Shown piece after piece: positions 17,745 to 26,785 of a stretch of DNA of 64,000 bases. The notes beneath the pieces were generated by a model, which ran no database searches, was not told the origin of the DNA, and worked only from the letters and a program-made list of their open reading frames with translations. Position 1 is the stretch's first letter, and the number at the start of each line of letters is the position of its first letter. Origin of the DNA: UBA4636 sp963650915 (GTDB lineage: Bacteria > Bacillota > Clostridia > Christensenellales > Borkfalkiaceae); assembly GCA_963650915.1 (NCBI GenBank), contig CAVJMJ010000011.1, forward strand, positions 16,554 to 80,553, in the 5' to 3' direction. Made by a program: the position numbers and the translations under genes.

Positions 17745-17775
17745 GTTCGTTATTGCTATAAATATAATAACGAAC
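17745..17775. promoter_or_regulatory. Inverted repeat upstream of the lipoprotein gene, possible operator
   Basis: GTTCGTTATT (17745-17754) and AATAACGAAC (17766-17775) are perfect 10-bp arms 11 bp apart, 20-50 bp upstream of the start, overlapping a TATTAT-like -10 on the minus strand. The remaining gap up to 18038 has AT-rich minirepeats (ATATAAATGCGC) and a dispersed-repeat copy at 17943-17968. Confidence 0.45.
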
Positions 17776-18038
17776 TTCTTTTTTTTGCTATAAACGCCCG
17801 ATATATAAATGCGCCGAATAAATTTAAATATAAATGCACTAAGTAAATGCGGTCAATATATAAATGCGCTTTGCGTTACCTTTTAAAATAGGGGATATCA
17901 AACGATAACGGCAAGACTTATTCGACATTATAAATTATAAAAAGTCGGTCTATAAGCCCGTTATCGGCTAAAATAGCGGATAAAACCTATCCGATGTAAC
18001 GTTTTGACAAATGCAGTTAAATATCGGTAAACGCTATT

Positions 18039-18866
18039 TTACGACAATTTTAAAATGACCTTACGAGGGCATCTTTCGACGCACGCAAAACACCCTACGC
18101 ATTTATTATAATCTATTTCGGGCAAATTGTTAACCATTTTAATAGCACCTTCGGGACAATTTTTGGCACATAATCCGCAACCTATACATCCCTTTTTGCA
18201 AGCGTCCATAACTTCTTTTCCGCGACATTTAGTAGAACACGCAACGTAAACGGGTGCGCTTCGGTCTATTTTTTTAATAACGCTTTTAGGACATGCACGG
18301 TAACATGCACCGCAAGTTATGCAACGAGCTTGGTCTATTACGGCAACTCCGTTTGAAACCTCAATGGCGTTTTCGGGGCATTTTATAACGCAAGTTTCTC
18401 CGCCCAAACACGCCGTAGAGCAAAGTTTTCTTCCGCCCGATATCATATTCTGTCTTACGCAGTCTATCTCGCCCACGTAATCGTTTCTGTCGACGGCGTC
18501 CGATCCTCCGATGCAGGCAACCACGTATTTTACCGATTTAGTCGCTGTGTATTCGATGCCTAAAACTTCGGCAATTTTTTCCTTGTTTTTTTTGTCGGTA
18601 ACGGCACAATCGTCGATGTTGGCTTTATTTTCAACGAGGGAATGAGCAAAGGCACCGCACCCCGCTTTACCGCAACCGCCGCAGTTTGCGCCGGCAAGAC
18701 AACCTAAAACGGTTTCTTCCCTTTCGTCGGTGGTAACGCCGAATTTTTTGGATACGACCATAATGAGGAAGCCGAAAACAACTGCCATTACGAGCATGAT
18801 TGCTACCGCAATAAGCACGGTAACTACGTTGATTTTACTCGGATCGTTTGCTAAATAACAAAACAT
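18039..18866 (-). CDS. rnfB: Rnf complex subunit RnfB (iron-sulfur protein)
   Basis: The 275-residue protein receives electrons from ferredoxin in the Rnf ferredoxin:NAD+ oxidoreductase that pumps Na+ or H+. It has an N-terminal membrane helix (about 15-40), the four-cysteine domain CLAGANCGGCGKAGC, and several [4Fe-4S] ferredoxin motifs (CITCGACYRAC, CIGCGLCAKNC, CVGCFACVERC). It is the last gene of rnfCDGEAB, as in clostridia. A strong SD GGGGAGG precedes ATG. Confidence 0.95.
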   Translation of the reverse strand: MFCYLANDPSKINVVTVLIAVAIMLVMAVVFGFLIMVVSKKFGVTTDEREETVLGCLAGANCGGCGKAGCGAFAHSLVENKANIDDCAVTDKKNKEKIAEVLGIEYTATKSVKYVVACIGGSDAVDRNDYVGEIDCVRQNMISGGRKLCSTACLGGETCVIKCPENAIEVSNGVAVIDQARCITCGACYRACPKSVIKKIDRSAPVYVACSTKCRGKEVMDACKKGCIGCGLCAKNCPEGAIKMVNNLPEIDYNKCVGCFACVERCPRKVILKLS

Positions 18867-18880
18867 AATTTTACCTCCCC

Positions 18881-19462
18881 TTAAAACGATATGCCGACGA
18901 AAACGTTAAACGCCATCGCCATAAAGCATGCAAGCAGCATTGACGAGGGAAAGCCTTCAAGCGATTTAGGCAGGGAAAGAGTATCGAGTTTTTCACGCAT
19001 ACCGCTCATTAAAACCATTGCGAGCGTGAAACCCAAACCGCCGAAAAGCCCGTAGGTTACCGCACCTAAAAGGTCGGTTACTATATCGCCCGCTATGCAG
19101 ATTTCGGCAACGCCCAAAACGGCGCAGTTGGTGGTAATAAGCGGAAGATAAACGCCCATGGCGTTATATAATGACTTGGAAATCTTTTTGATAATGATTT
19201 CTATAATTTGAACGAGTGCCGCTATTACGAAAATGAATACGATAATTTCAAGGTATTCCACGCCGAGCGGAACCAAAATAAGGGTGTAAAGGGGGTAAGT
19301 TATAAGACAGGTTATGGTCATTACGAAGGTAACGGCTATACCCATACCGAGCGCGCTTTTTAAATTTTTGGAAACGCCGAGGAAGGGACAAATACCCAAA
19401 AATTTAACCAAAACGAAGTTTGCCGAAAGCATCGCCGTAAAAATTATCGTAAAATAATTCAT
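18881..19462 (-). CDS. rnfA: Rnf complex membrane subunit RnfA
   Basis: The 193-residue protein has six membrane helices and the family hallmark FLGICPFLGVSKN (22-34) plus the paired motif TTNCAVLGVAE; RnfA and RnfE are mirror paralogues that share an intramembrane [2Fe-2S] site built on these cysteines. The ATG overlaps the rnfE stop (TAATG) and has its own SD AGGAGG, so the subunits are translated together. Confidence 0.95.
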   Translation of the reverse strand: MNYFTIIFTAMLSANFVLVKFLGICPFLGVSKNLKSALGMGIAVTFVMTITCLITYPLYTLILVPLGVEYLEIIVFIFVIAALVQIIEIIIKKISKSLYNAMGVYLPLITTNCAVLGVAEICIAGDIVTDLLGAVTYGLFGGLGFTLAMVLMSGMREKLDTLSLPKSLEGFPSSMLLACFMAMAFNVFVGISF

Positions 19463-20100
19463 TAGGCTTCCTCCTTTTTATCTTTTAACAGCCCTTTTTG
19501 TTTGACTTTTTCGCTATAAATTCCGCTAAAAAATGTAATTAACGCAATAAAGAGGGCGTAAGTGAACAATGCACCGGGGGCGTTTACGAAAAATTCGATC
19601 TTAAAATCCCATAATTTTACGCCGAAAATGCTTCCCGCACCGAGGATTTCTCTGAATGCACCCATAAAAGTCAAGGCAAGCATAAACCCGAGCCCCATAA
19701 ACAATCCGTCGAAAAATGAATCCGCAACGGGATTTTTGCTTGCAAAGGCTTCGGCTCTTCCGAGTATGATACAGTTTACCACTATAAGGGGAAGGTAGGC
19801 ACCCATTGCCGTCGCAATCGCGGGTGCAAACTTGTTTAAAAGCATCCTTACTATGGTAACGAAGGTTGCGATAATAAGTATATAGGCAGGGATTCTTACC
19901 TTGGACGGAATAACGTTTCGTAAAAGGGATATTATTACGTTTGAACACATCAAAACGAAGGTTACCGCAAGCCCCATACCAACGCCGTTTACAGCGGCGG
20001 TGGTAAGTGCAAGCGTCGGGCAGGTACCCAACACTAATTTAAAGGTCGGGTTTTGACGGATAAGCCCGTCTAAAGCAAGGTCTTTAACTTTGTTTTTCAT
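19462..20100 (-). CDS. rnfE: Rnf complex membrane subunit RnfE
   Basis: The 212-residue, six-helix paralogue of RnfA carries the equivalent motifs LGTCPTLALTTA and VNCIILGRAEAF. Its start codon overlaps the rnfG stop codon by one base and is preceded by SD GGGGGA. Located between rnfG and rnfA in the canonical order. Confidence 0.95.
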   Translation of the reverse strand: MKNKVKDLALDGLIRQNPTFKLVLGTCPTLALTTAAVNGVGMGLAVTFVLMCSNVIISLLRNVIPSKVRIPAYILIIATFVTIVRMLLNKFAPAIATAMGAYLPLIVVNCIILGRAEAFASKNPVADSFFDGLFMGLGFMLALTFMGAFREILGAGSIFGVKLWDFKIEFFVNAPGALFTYALFIALITFFSGIYSEKVKQKGLLKDKKEEA

Positions 20101-20705
20101 TATGCCTTATCCCCCTTTACGATAGCGTTATAATAGTAGTAAGCGGCTTTTTTAAAAGCGTTGTCGACTGCGGTCAGGGTAAGCGTGGCACCGACTTTGG
20201 GAACGGAATAATCGTCGGTAAACTGATTTTCCGACGAAATCGTAACGTAATAATCTTCAAACTTTCTGACGCTTTCGCTTTTCGATTGAGCCGATTGGTA
20301 GGAATATTTTCCTCCGCTCGAACCGTCTACCGTCATCTTTGCGTCCACGAGTTTGTTATCGCTTGCCGTAAAGAACATTACAAACTTACACTCGCTTAAA
20401 TTTCCCGATGCTTTGGTGGTTATAAGCATTCCGTAATAAGTTTCGTTTTCCGCCGTCATTTTGGCGAAAAGACTTACCGCCGCCCCGCTTTTGTCCGAAG
20501 TTTTGCCGGCTAAATCGGAATCGAGTTCCAAAACCTGCCACTCGCCGGGGTTATTGACTTCGAGGGTAAAATGGTCGCTTATATCGTTAGCCGTCGGGGC
20601 AACGTATAAAAGCGGATTGAACACCGCAAGCAAAACACCGCAAATAACGGCAATAACGGTTAAAACGAGTACGCACCTTAAAGTGCTTTCTTTTTTCTCA
20701 GCCAT
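20100..20705 (-). CDS. rnfG: Rnf complex flavoprotein subunit RnfG
   Basis: The 201-residue protein has one N-terminal membrane helix (about 10-32) and an extracytoplasmic FMN-binding domain. The covalent flavin attachment site, usually SGATxT or TGATxT, reads VGATLT here, with acceptor Thr174 retained and the first residue Val171. ApbE, encoded upstream, would attach the FMN. SD AAGGAGG; the first bases overlap rnfD. Confidence 0.92.
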   Translation of the reverse strand: MAEKKESTLRCVLVLTVIAVICGVLLAVFNPLLYVAPTANDISDHFTLEVNNPGEWQVLELDSDLAGKTSDKSGAAVSLFAKMTAENETYYGMLITTKASGNLSECKFVMFFTASDNKLVDAKMTVDGSSGGKYSYQSAQSKSESVRKFEDYYVTISSENQFTDDYSVPKVGATLTLTAVDNAFKKAAYYYYNAIVKGDKA

Positions 20706-21675
20706 TTTTCGCCTCCTTTTCGGGCTTTTTGTACCCGAAAGGCTTAGGTACTATCAGTCTGTCTATCAAAGGAACGAAGAAGTTCATCAAAAGTATGCAA
20801 TACGAAACGACTTCGGTACCCTTTAAATGCCTTAATATCGCGGTGACTATACCCAAAAGCAAGAAGTATATTATATTACCTAACGTCGTGTTTGGCGTGG
20901 TAACGTAATCGGTTGCCATATATATTGCGCCGAGCATAAGCCCGCCCGACAATATCGAGGGCAAGAAAGCCGAAAAACTGCCTTGTAAAATCACGGTCAT
21001 GATTCCCGTTGCGCCGATATATATAATAGGTTTATAATCGACTACTCGCCTTATCAAAAGATAAATATACCCGACGATAAGGGCAACTTTGCAAGTTTCG
21101 CCTATTGCGCCCGTACTTACACCCGTTCCCAAAAACAAGTCAAGGTTGGAAATGGGGTATTCCCCTTTGATTATCGAACCGAGAGCGGTTGCGCCCGTCG
21201 ATACCGAGAAAGAATTAATCGAGGAAAACGCAGGCGACGACCAAGTAGTCATAACTTCGGCAAAACTTATAAGCAAAAATACTCTGCCTGCGATTGCGGG
21301 GTTTACGAAGTTTTTGCCCGTTCCGCCGAAAAGCATTTTTACGACGATTACCGAAAAGACGGCACCCAAAACGGGCAGGTAAACGGGGCAGGACGGCGGA
21401 AGGTTAAGACCGAGCAACAGTCCCGTTACCGCCGAAGTGAAATCGAACTTTTTAACGATATCCGTAAACTTTTCACCGCGGATAAGAAGATAAACGACTT
21501 CCGAAGCGATTGCCGTTATTACGGACAACGCGACTATCAAAAGTGCGTAAAGACCGAAAAACACGCAACCTACTACGGTAGTCGGTAAAAGAGCGATTAA
21601 AACGTCTATCATTATACGCTTAGTCGTATCCTTGGCTTTTATATGCGGATTGGGTGATATGGTAAGTTTAGCCAT
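20698..21675 (-). CDS. rnfD: Rnf complex membrane subunit RnfD
   Basis: The 325-residue multi-helix protein has the covalent-flavin motif STGATAL with acceptor Thr163, and the N-terminal SPNPHIKAKDTTKRIM signature of RnfD/NqrB. It carries the FMN through which electrons cross toward NAD+. SD AAGGAG, 4 bp after rnfC. Confidence 0.95.
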   Translation of the reverse strand: MAKLTISPNPHIKAKDTTKRIMIDVLIALLPTTVVGCVFFGLYALLIVALSVITAIASEVVYLLIRGEKFTDIVKKFDFTSAVTGLLLGLNLPPSCPVYLPVLGAVFSVIVVKMLFGGTGKNFVNPAIAGRVFLLISFAEVMTTWSSPAFSSINSFSVSTGATALGSIIKGEYPISNLDLFLGTGVSTGAIGETCKVALIVGYIYLLIRRVVDYKPIIYIGATGIMTVILQGSFSAFLPSILSGGLMLGAIYMATDYVTTPNTTLGNIIYFLLLGIVTAILRHLKGTEVVSYCILLMNFFVPLIDRLIVPKPFGYKKPEKEAKNG

Positions 21676-21679
21676 AACT

Positions 21680-22969
21680 TTAACTCCTTAATTCGCGTAA
21701 TTTACGCTTGCATAGTTGAACGCTACCAACTAAGTCGCGCTTTGCCGGGCAAACGTAAGCACAGGCTCCGCATTCAAAACAATTTGAGGCACCGTAATCG
21801 TTCGCCCTTTCGTAGTTACCCGTTCTCGTGTATAAATCTATATACATGGGCATAAGGTTCATCGGGCAAGCCTTATGACACCTTCCGCAATTTATGCACG
21901 CCGTGGGAGACAAAAGGGAAGTTTCTTTTTCGGTAAGTACCAAAAGCCCCGAATCGGTTTTTCTTGCATAGCCTAAGGTAGAGGGCAAAATTTTACCCAT
22001 CATGGGACCGCCCGCAATTAATTTTACGACACCGTCCGTCATTCCTCCGCAATACTCTAAAATATCCGTGTAAGGCGTTCCGTTTCTTACGATAACGTTT
22101 TTAGGTTCTTTTATCCCCTCGCCCGTTATCGTCATCACCCTTTCGTAAAGGGGTTTGTTCAACTCTATCGCTTCGTAAGTTTCAAGCGTCGTTTGAACGT
22201 TAAATACGCAAACGCCTACCGACGACGGAAGTTTCCCCGGTGCGACCTTTCTTTTTAGGCAGGCGTAAATAATCTGCTTTTCACTGCCTTGGGGGTATTT
22301 TTTCTTTAACGGAACGACGGTTACATCGTCGAACTTACCCAAAATTTCGATGGCATCAGGCTTATTTTCTTCGATGCCTATAACCACATTTTGGGCGTTA
22401 AGGGCTTTTGCGATATATTTTGCGCCTTTAACGAGTTCATTAGGACGCTCTATCATCGAACGATGGTCGCAGGTAAGATAAGGTTCGCATTCGGCACCGT
22501 TTATCAATACCGTGTCGATTTTGTCGTTAGTCGCCATTTTGACGTAAGTGGGAAAACCCGCTCCGCCAAGCCCGACTATGCCTGCTTTTCTTACACGCTC
22601 CAAAATTTCCGCGCCGTTATCTTTGTCTATGGGCGGTAAACTAACCTCTTCGTCAAGCCCGTCGTTTTCGATAACTACGTAATCGGCGGTATTAAAGGGG
22701 GTGGTTATCGTTTTGATTTCCTTTACCGTACCCGAAACGCTCGAATACACGCACGCACTTATATAGCCGACTTCTTCGCCGACCATTTGCCCTTTTTTGA
22801 CTCTGTCACCCACCGAAACGGCAACTTTCGAAGGTTTGCCTATGTGTTGCGCAAGCGATATGTAAACCGTTTTAGGCGCAGGCATTCTTTCGATACTTTT
22901 TCCGTCGGTTAGCAGTTTTCGATCGGGGACGTGCTTGCCTCCCTTGAAAGTAGATCTTTTTGCTATCAC
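21680..22969 (-). CDS. rnfC: Rnf complex NADH-binding subunit RnfC
   Basis: I place the start at GTG 22969 (429 residues), because GGAGGG lies 5-6 nt upstream and the reading begins VIAKRSTFKGG as in relatives. An in-frame extension to 23095 would add 42 unconserved residues. RnfC carries the FMN/NAD(H) site (GLGGAGFPTYVK) and two [4Fe-4S] clusters (CINCGRCHKACP and CFECGACAYVCP). It heads rnfCDGEAB. A TATAAT-like box lies near 23090, but no convincing -35. Confidence 0.93.
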   Translation of the reverse strand: MIAKRSTFKGGKHVPDRKLLTDGKSIERMPAPKTVYISLAQHIGKPSKVAVSVGDRVKKGQMVGEEVGYISACVYSSVSGTVKEIKTITTPFNTADYVVIENDGLDEEVSLPPIDKDNGAEILERVRKAGIVGLGGAGFPTYVKMATNDKIDTVLINGAECEPYLTCDHRSMIERPNELVKGAKYIAKALNAQNVVIGIEENKPDAIEILGKFDDVTVVPLKKKYPQGSEKQIIYACLKRKVAPGKLPSSVGVCVFNVQTTLETYEAIELNKPLYERVMTITGEGIKEPKNVIVRNGTPYTDILEYCGGMTDGVVKLIAGGPMMGKILPSTLGYARKTDSGLLVLTEKETSLLSPTACINCGRCHKACPMNLMPMYIDLYTRTGNYERANDYGASNCFECGACAYVCPAKRDLVGSVQLCKRKLRELRS

Positions 22970-23235
22970 TATTCCCTCCATGCGTTTTTGTTTTTTTAGG
23001 TAAACGCCGTTACACCTTATTTTTATAAGTAAAAATTTATATTTAAATAAACTAAAGCCGTGATAAATTGAAACCATGCGCAAAATTATAGTCAATTAAA
23101 GCAATGCTTAAAATTAAAGCAACAACTTGTTTGAAAGCACTTTTTAAAGAGGTAATTTGTTAAAAAGCGTTTTAGTTTCAACGATATTTTTTAAAAAAGT
23201 GCCGCTATAAGCCGATTATCTGGCTTTTTGTCTTT

Positions 23236-23745
23236 TTATTTGTTGTTTTTCGTCGTCAAAAATTTAAAATCTCTTTCGGTTATAAGTAGGCTTACGCCAC
23301 CCGTAAAAGCACCCGCTATAACGCCCGCAATCGACAGGTACGGCGCGTATGCGAAAACGCCGAAACTTTGGGTTACCATAGAAAACACGAGCAGTTGAAC
23401 GAGATTGTTAACCGTTGCCGACAGTGAACCTACGGCAACAAGCGACACTTTTTTGCCAAAATATTTCAATAAAAGATATGTAAGCGTCAACGAAACGGCG
23501 CCTGCCGTCAGGCTATACGCCACCGCCAAAAAATTCCCCGCAAAAACCGCAGAAAGAATACTTTTTGCGACTATAAGCAAGATTGCGTCTATATACCCGC
23601 AATATATAAGGCATATAACGACGAAAACGTTGCCGATGCCTAACCTCGCCCCGGGTACGAAAAACGGCGGAAATAAATTTTCGATTGTAAACGCTATCAG
23701 CGAAAGCGCGCATAAAAGCGCGGTTTTGGTAACTCTTCCCGACAT
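23236..23745 (-). CDS. Gx transporter / heptaprenyl diphosphate synthase component I family protein
   Basis: The 169-residue membrane protein has about five helices and the family pattern FPPFFVPGARLGIGNVFV with glycine-rich turns. Despite the 'heptaprenyl diphosphate synthase component I' label often given, this is an S-component-like membrane protein repeatedly found beside Rnf, NusG-II and ApbE genes in clostridia. Its role is unknown; supply of a flavin-related or isoprenoid molecule is only inference. The start is 1 bp past the NusG-II stop. Confidence 0.8.
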   Translation of the reverse strand: MSGRVTKTALLCALSLIAFTIENLFPPFFVPGARLGIGNVFVVICLIYCGYIDAILLIVAKSILSAVFAGNFLAVAYSLTAGAVSLTLTYLLLKYFGKKVSLVAVGSLSATVNNLVQLLVFSMVTQSFGVFAYAPYLSIAGVIAGAFTGGVSLLITERDFKFLTTKNNK

Positions 23746-23746
23746 A

Positions 23747-24172
23747 TCAACCTACCGTGGGATCGGGGGTAAAACCGATCGGTTTTATTACGAGTGAATG
23801 GGGTACGCAAATGATTTCACCCTTTTTAAGGCTCATTAAAGTACATTCCTTGCTCGTACCGCAATCGGTCTTTGTAACGGTAACGTCACGCGCGTCCCAA
23901 TCTATTTTTATTACGTTATAACCTTTTTCGGAAGTTATTTCATATTCGTCTTCGCCTATTTTCGTTACGGCGGTTTTATCGACGACGGAAAGGGTTTTTT
24001 CGTCAAAATTTGCCGTCATTACGGTTTTTCCGTCCAAATAAACGCTAAACCCCGCCTCGACGCTTTTATTGCAAAAGGGTACAAAAAACAACGACGCCGT
24101 CAGTAAAACGAGTACGGCGTATATCGCTATATCTGCTTTATGGAAAGGTTTTTTTGAAACTTCCGTCGTCAT
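23747..24172 (-). CDS. NusG domain II-containing membrane protein
   Basis: The 141-residue protein has an N-terminal membrane helix (about 12-32) and an external NusG domain II-like beta domain with the conserved CGTSKECTLM...KGEIICVPHSLVIKP tail. Such proteins sit between apbE and a Gx transporter in Rnf clusters. No SD is seen; a TACGAT box lies 6 nt before ATG but without a good -35. Function unknown, probably accessory to Rnf maturation. Confidence 0.85.
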   Translation of the reverse strand: MTTEVSKKPFHKADIAIYAVLVLLTASLFFVPFCNKSVEAGFSVYLDGKTVMTANFDEKTLSVVDKTAVTKIGEDEYEITSEKGYNVIKIDWDARDVTVTKTDCGTSKECTLMSLKKGEIICVPHSLVIKPIGFTPDPTVG

Positions 24173-24310
24173 AAATTTATCGTATCGGTTGTAAAATCAG
24201 CGTATCGTTGCATGGTTAAAACAACTTTTTAATGCAAAATCACAAAAAGTCAAATGCAAAATAACCCTAAATTTCAAAGATTAAAAGGTGCTAAACATTT
24301 AAATTCTAAA

Positions 24311-25471
24311 TCATAAAAAAGTCAAACTGTCGTAAACGTTACTTATCACTTTGCCCTCTTGCGTTATCAAAACGTAATCGTACGGCATGGAAGACATAAA
24401 AGAAACAGCGTTGTCGTCAAGGTTTATAAGAGCCGTCGAAAGTGCATCCGTATACCCGCCGTTGTCGCCGATAACGGTTGCCGAAACTATTTTGCTTTTT
24501 GTGGGGCAACCGGTCTTAGGATCTATTATATGGGAATACCTTACCCCGTCCAAATCGTAATAATTTTCGTAAGTTCCGCTCGTAGAAACGAACTTATTCG
24601 TAACGGGAATGCTTAAAAGGGCGTTGCGCGACGTCGAAAAGGGATCGACTATTTTTAAATTCCACGGGGTTCCGTCGTAATTATGCAGATACATACTGCT
24701 TCCGCCCGCCGAAATATAATAGTTTTTTATGCCGTATTTATCGAAAATCTCCTTGGCACGATCGCAAAAATACCCCTTAACCGCCGAAGAATAATCGAGT
24801 TTCGGGTAAAACACATTCCCCTCGACGGTTACGGACAGTGCCGATTTGTGTATAAATAGTTCGTTTTTTTGAATATCGTTTTGTGAAGAACCGCCCTCTA
24901 AAGTAGTTTTTGAAAAGTCGGAAAGTTCTTTAAAGGCTTCAATATACTCTTCTTCCGGGAGAGGAAAGGAGCCGTCTTCCCTTCTTTCTCTGTCGAAAAC
25001 TTCGGTCGGAAGATAATCTATCTCTTTATACCTTTTTGAAAAGCCCCACAAGTCGACCGATAACTTTACCTGAGGATTTACCGCCCCGTCGGTTTTTGCG
25101 TAAAGTTCCTTAAAAATCGAGGTAACGTTATAAAAATCTTCGTCGATTTTTATCGATTTTTGCCCGATAACGGTATTATAGGCGGATATTTGACTATCTT
25201 CTTCCGTACTGAACCTGCTATTTAACGCTTCGGCAAGTTCATGTAAATTTTCAGAAATTTCAATATCCGTTTTGCCGTTTACGGTGTATCCGTAATCGGT
25301 TACGTAGTAACTTACGTAACTGCCCAAAAGCACTATATCCTCGCGATTTTTTTGCCCGCAACCGTATAAAAATGGCAAAAATACCGAAACGGCAATAATT
25401 AGCGACAGGCAAAAACAGGCAGATTTTAATATATTTTTTGAACCACTTTGAAAGAAAAATTTACCAAACAC
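24311..25471 (-). CDS. apbE: FAD:protein FMN transferase ApbE (lipoprotein)
   Basis: The 386-residue lipoprotein (signal peptide with lipobox LYGC) attaches FMN from FAD to threonines of RnfG and RnfD on the outer face of the membrane. Visible family segments are SSAVKGYFCDRA, ISAGGSSMY, the GTYENYY region and the HIIDPKTGCP motif, followed by the SATVIGDNGGYTDALSTAL metal and flavin site. The start is GTG at 25471. A perfect TTGACA-17-TATACT promoter ends 6 bp before it and there is no SD, so the mRNA is probably leaderless. Confidence 0.93.
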   Translation of the reverse strand: MFGKFFFQSGSKNILKSACFCLSLIIAVSVFLPFLYGCGQKNREDIVLLGSYVSYYVTDYGYTVNGKTDIEISENLHELAEALNSRFSTEEDSQISAYNTVIGQKSIKIDEDFYNVTSIFKELYAKTDGAVNPQVKLSVDLWGFSKRYKEIDYLPTEVFDRERREDGSFPLPEEEYIEAFKELSDFSKTTLEGGSSQNDIQKNELFIHKSALSVTVEGNVFYPKLDYSSAVKGYFCDRAKEIFDKYGIKNYYISAGGSSMYLHNYDGTPWNLKIVDPFSTSRNALLSIPVTNKFVSTSGTYENYYDLDGVRYSHIIDPKTGCPTKSKIVSATVIGDNGGYTDALSTALINLDDNAVSFMSSMPYDYVLITQEGKVISNVYDSLTFL

Positions 25472-25476
25472 TTATT

Positions 25477-25505
25477 AGTATAACGCACAAAATGCTCCGT
25501 GTCAA
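25477..25505 (-). promoter_or_regulatory. Sigma-A promoter giving a leaderless apbE mRNA
   Basis: TTGACA (25500-25505), 17 bp, TATACT (25477-25482) on the minus strand. The GTG start codon begins on the sixth base after the -10 box. Confidence 0.85.
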
Positions 25506-25584
25506 TACTTATTTAAAAATTTCTGTCAATAATTTTTTATGCACAAAATGCCGAAAAGTACATAATACGATTTTTAAGAAAAAA

Positions 25585-25606
25585 AAGAAGGCATTTAAGC
25601 CTTCTT
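25585..25606 (-). terminator. Terminator after the DUF308 gene
   Basis: AAGAAGGC/GCCTTCTT stem with eight T on the minus strand. Two copies of a 25-bp unit (CTATGTAATTTACGACGATT) lie between it and the gene, at 25614 and 25639. Confidence 0.75.
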
Positions 25607-25674
25607 AAAAAAACTATGTAATTTACGACGATTTACGCCTATGTAATTTACGACGATCTACGTCTAAAACGCAA

Positions 25675-26145
25675 TTACTTTTTTTCGAGGAGTTTCAATA
25701 CGCCGTTTACGATGAAGATTATACCGACGACGATGAAAATCCAATCAGCCAAAACCCAGTTGGACGCTATAAGCATAACGCCTATAACGATGGTTATGCC
25801 GGCAGCGACGATGGGCATAACGCCTTTTTGTTTAAGAGCGGGAACGAGTTGTTGAATACCGCTTAAAACGATCAAAACGCCGAAGACGACTAAAACTATA
25901 TCTTGAAGAGCCCACGCAAAAACGATGATGACGATACCGATGACAAGGTTTATGCAAGCGTTAACCCAATCCTTTTCGACAATGCTTAATATGCCTTGAA
26001 GAACGAATAACGCACCTATTACGGTAAACATGATGCCTATAGCGTTAGTCCTTAAAATACAGCAGATAGCACCTACGACGATGTAAAGCAGAGCGTTCGT
26101 AAGATCGTTATCCAATTTGAACGAAATTTCCTTTTTGGTAGCCAT
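25675..26145 (-). CDS. DUF308/HdeD-family membrane protein
   Basis: The 156-residue protein consists of about six short hydrophobic helices with paired repeats (VVGAICCILRTNAIG..., VIGIVIIVFAWALQ..., VVGIIFIVNGVLKLLEKK), typical of the DUF308 short-repeat family that includes HdeD. Physiological role unknown. Strong SD AGGAGG and a full-consensus promoter suggest high expression. Monocistronic, with its own terminator. Confidence 0.85.
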   Translation of the reverse strand: MATKKEISFKLDNDLTNALLYIVVGAICCILRTNAIGIMFTVIGALFVLQGILSIVEKDWVNACINLVIGIVIIVFAWALQDIVLVVFGVLIVLSGIQQLVPALKQKGVMPIVAAGITIVIGVMLIASNWVLADWIFIVVGIIFIVNGVLKLLEKK

Positions 26146-26182
26146 AATTGCCTCCTAAATTATTTTCAAATTTTCATTAAGT

Positions 26183-26211
26183 ATTATATTCCCGAAACGT
26201 CGATTTGTCAA
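26183..26211 (-). promoter_or_regulatory. Full-consensus sigma-A promoter of the DUF308 gene
   Basis: TTGACA (26206-26211), 17 bp, TATAAT (26183-26188) on the minus strand. The -35 segment lies in the first of two 32-bp tandem copies (26205-26236 and 26237-26268), so TTGACA has a near-duplicate TTGACA 32 bp upstream. Confidence 0.85.
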
Positions 26212-26275
26212 CGTTTTTAATATGCGTAATCGCAACTTGTCAACCTTTTTAATACGAGTAATCATAGTGATTGCC

Positions 26276-26785
26276 TTAATGTTCGGCGTTATCGTTATCG
26301 ACATTGTTTTGACAGACTTCATCGCCCGAAGGGGCATTGGTTTCATGTTTTTTATTGTCTTTATCGTTAAACACGACGAATTTTTGGAATAAAAATTCGG
26401 TAACGAAGTTTACGACCATCGTAATAACCAAAACGACGTATTCGTTCCACAGAAGACTTTCGGTTAAATACTTCGTCCACAAAGTGGATAACGGCGTAAA
26501 CACAAGGTAATACCCCGCAACTTTCAGCATGGCTATCGGCACGTTTTTTGCCGAATGAAAGGTAAACTTGCGGTTAAGAGTGAAATTCCACAGTACCGAT
26601 AAAACGAGGGCAATTAGATAGGATAGCCATGCTTGAAACCCGAAGACTTCGAGCATAAGCGTGTCGCTTAACAGTTGTATCGCCCCCGCGGAAACGGAAA
26701 ACAGCAAAAACTTAACTGCTTGCAAAAAATCTTTATTTTTACTTTCGTTTTTATTTTCGTTTTTTCTTTGTTCGTTTTCTTTCAT
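26276..26785 (-). CDS. GtrA-family membrane protein
   Basis: The 169-residue protein has four membrane helices in the GtrA arrangement (FLLFSVSAGAIQLLSDTLML, WLSYLIALVLSVLWNFTLNRKFTF, then two more). GtrA proteins are linked to flipping or transfer of lipid-linked sugars for surface polysaccharides. A charged N-terminus (KENEQRKNENKNESKNK) and an Asn/Asp-rich C-terminal tail are added. No SD; a TATAAA box lies 5 nt before ATG without a clear -35. Confidence 0.85.
   Translation of the reverse strand: MKENEQRKNENKNESKNKDFLQAVKFLLFSVSAGAIQLLSDTLMLEVFGFQAWLSYLIALVLSVLWNFTLNRKFTFHSAKNVPIAMLKVAGYYLVFTPLSTLWTKYLTESLLWNEYVVLVITMVVNFVTEFLFQKFVVFNDKDNKKHETNAPSGDEVCQNNVDNDNAEH

Noticed and set aside
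22970..23095. Longer N-terminus of RnfC
   Set aside because: The extra 42 residues are not RnfC-like and a strong SD (GGAGGG) lies immediately upstream of GTG 22969.
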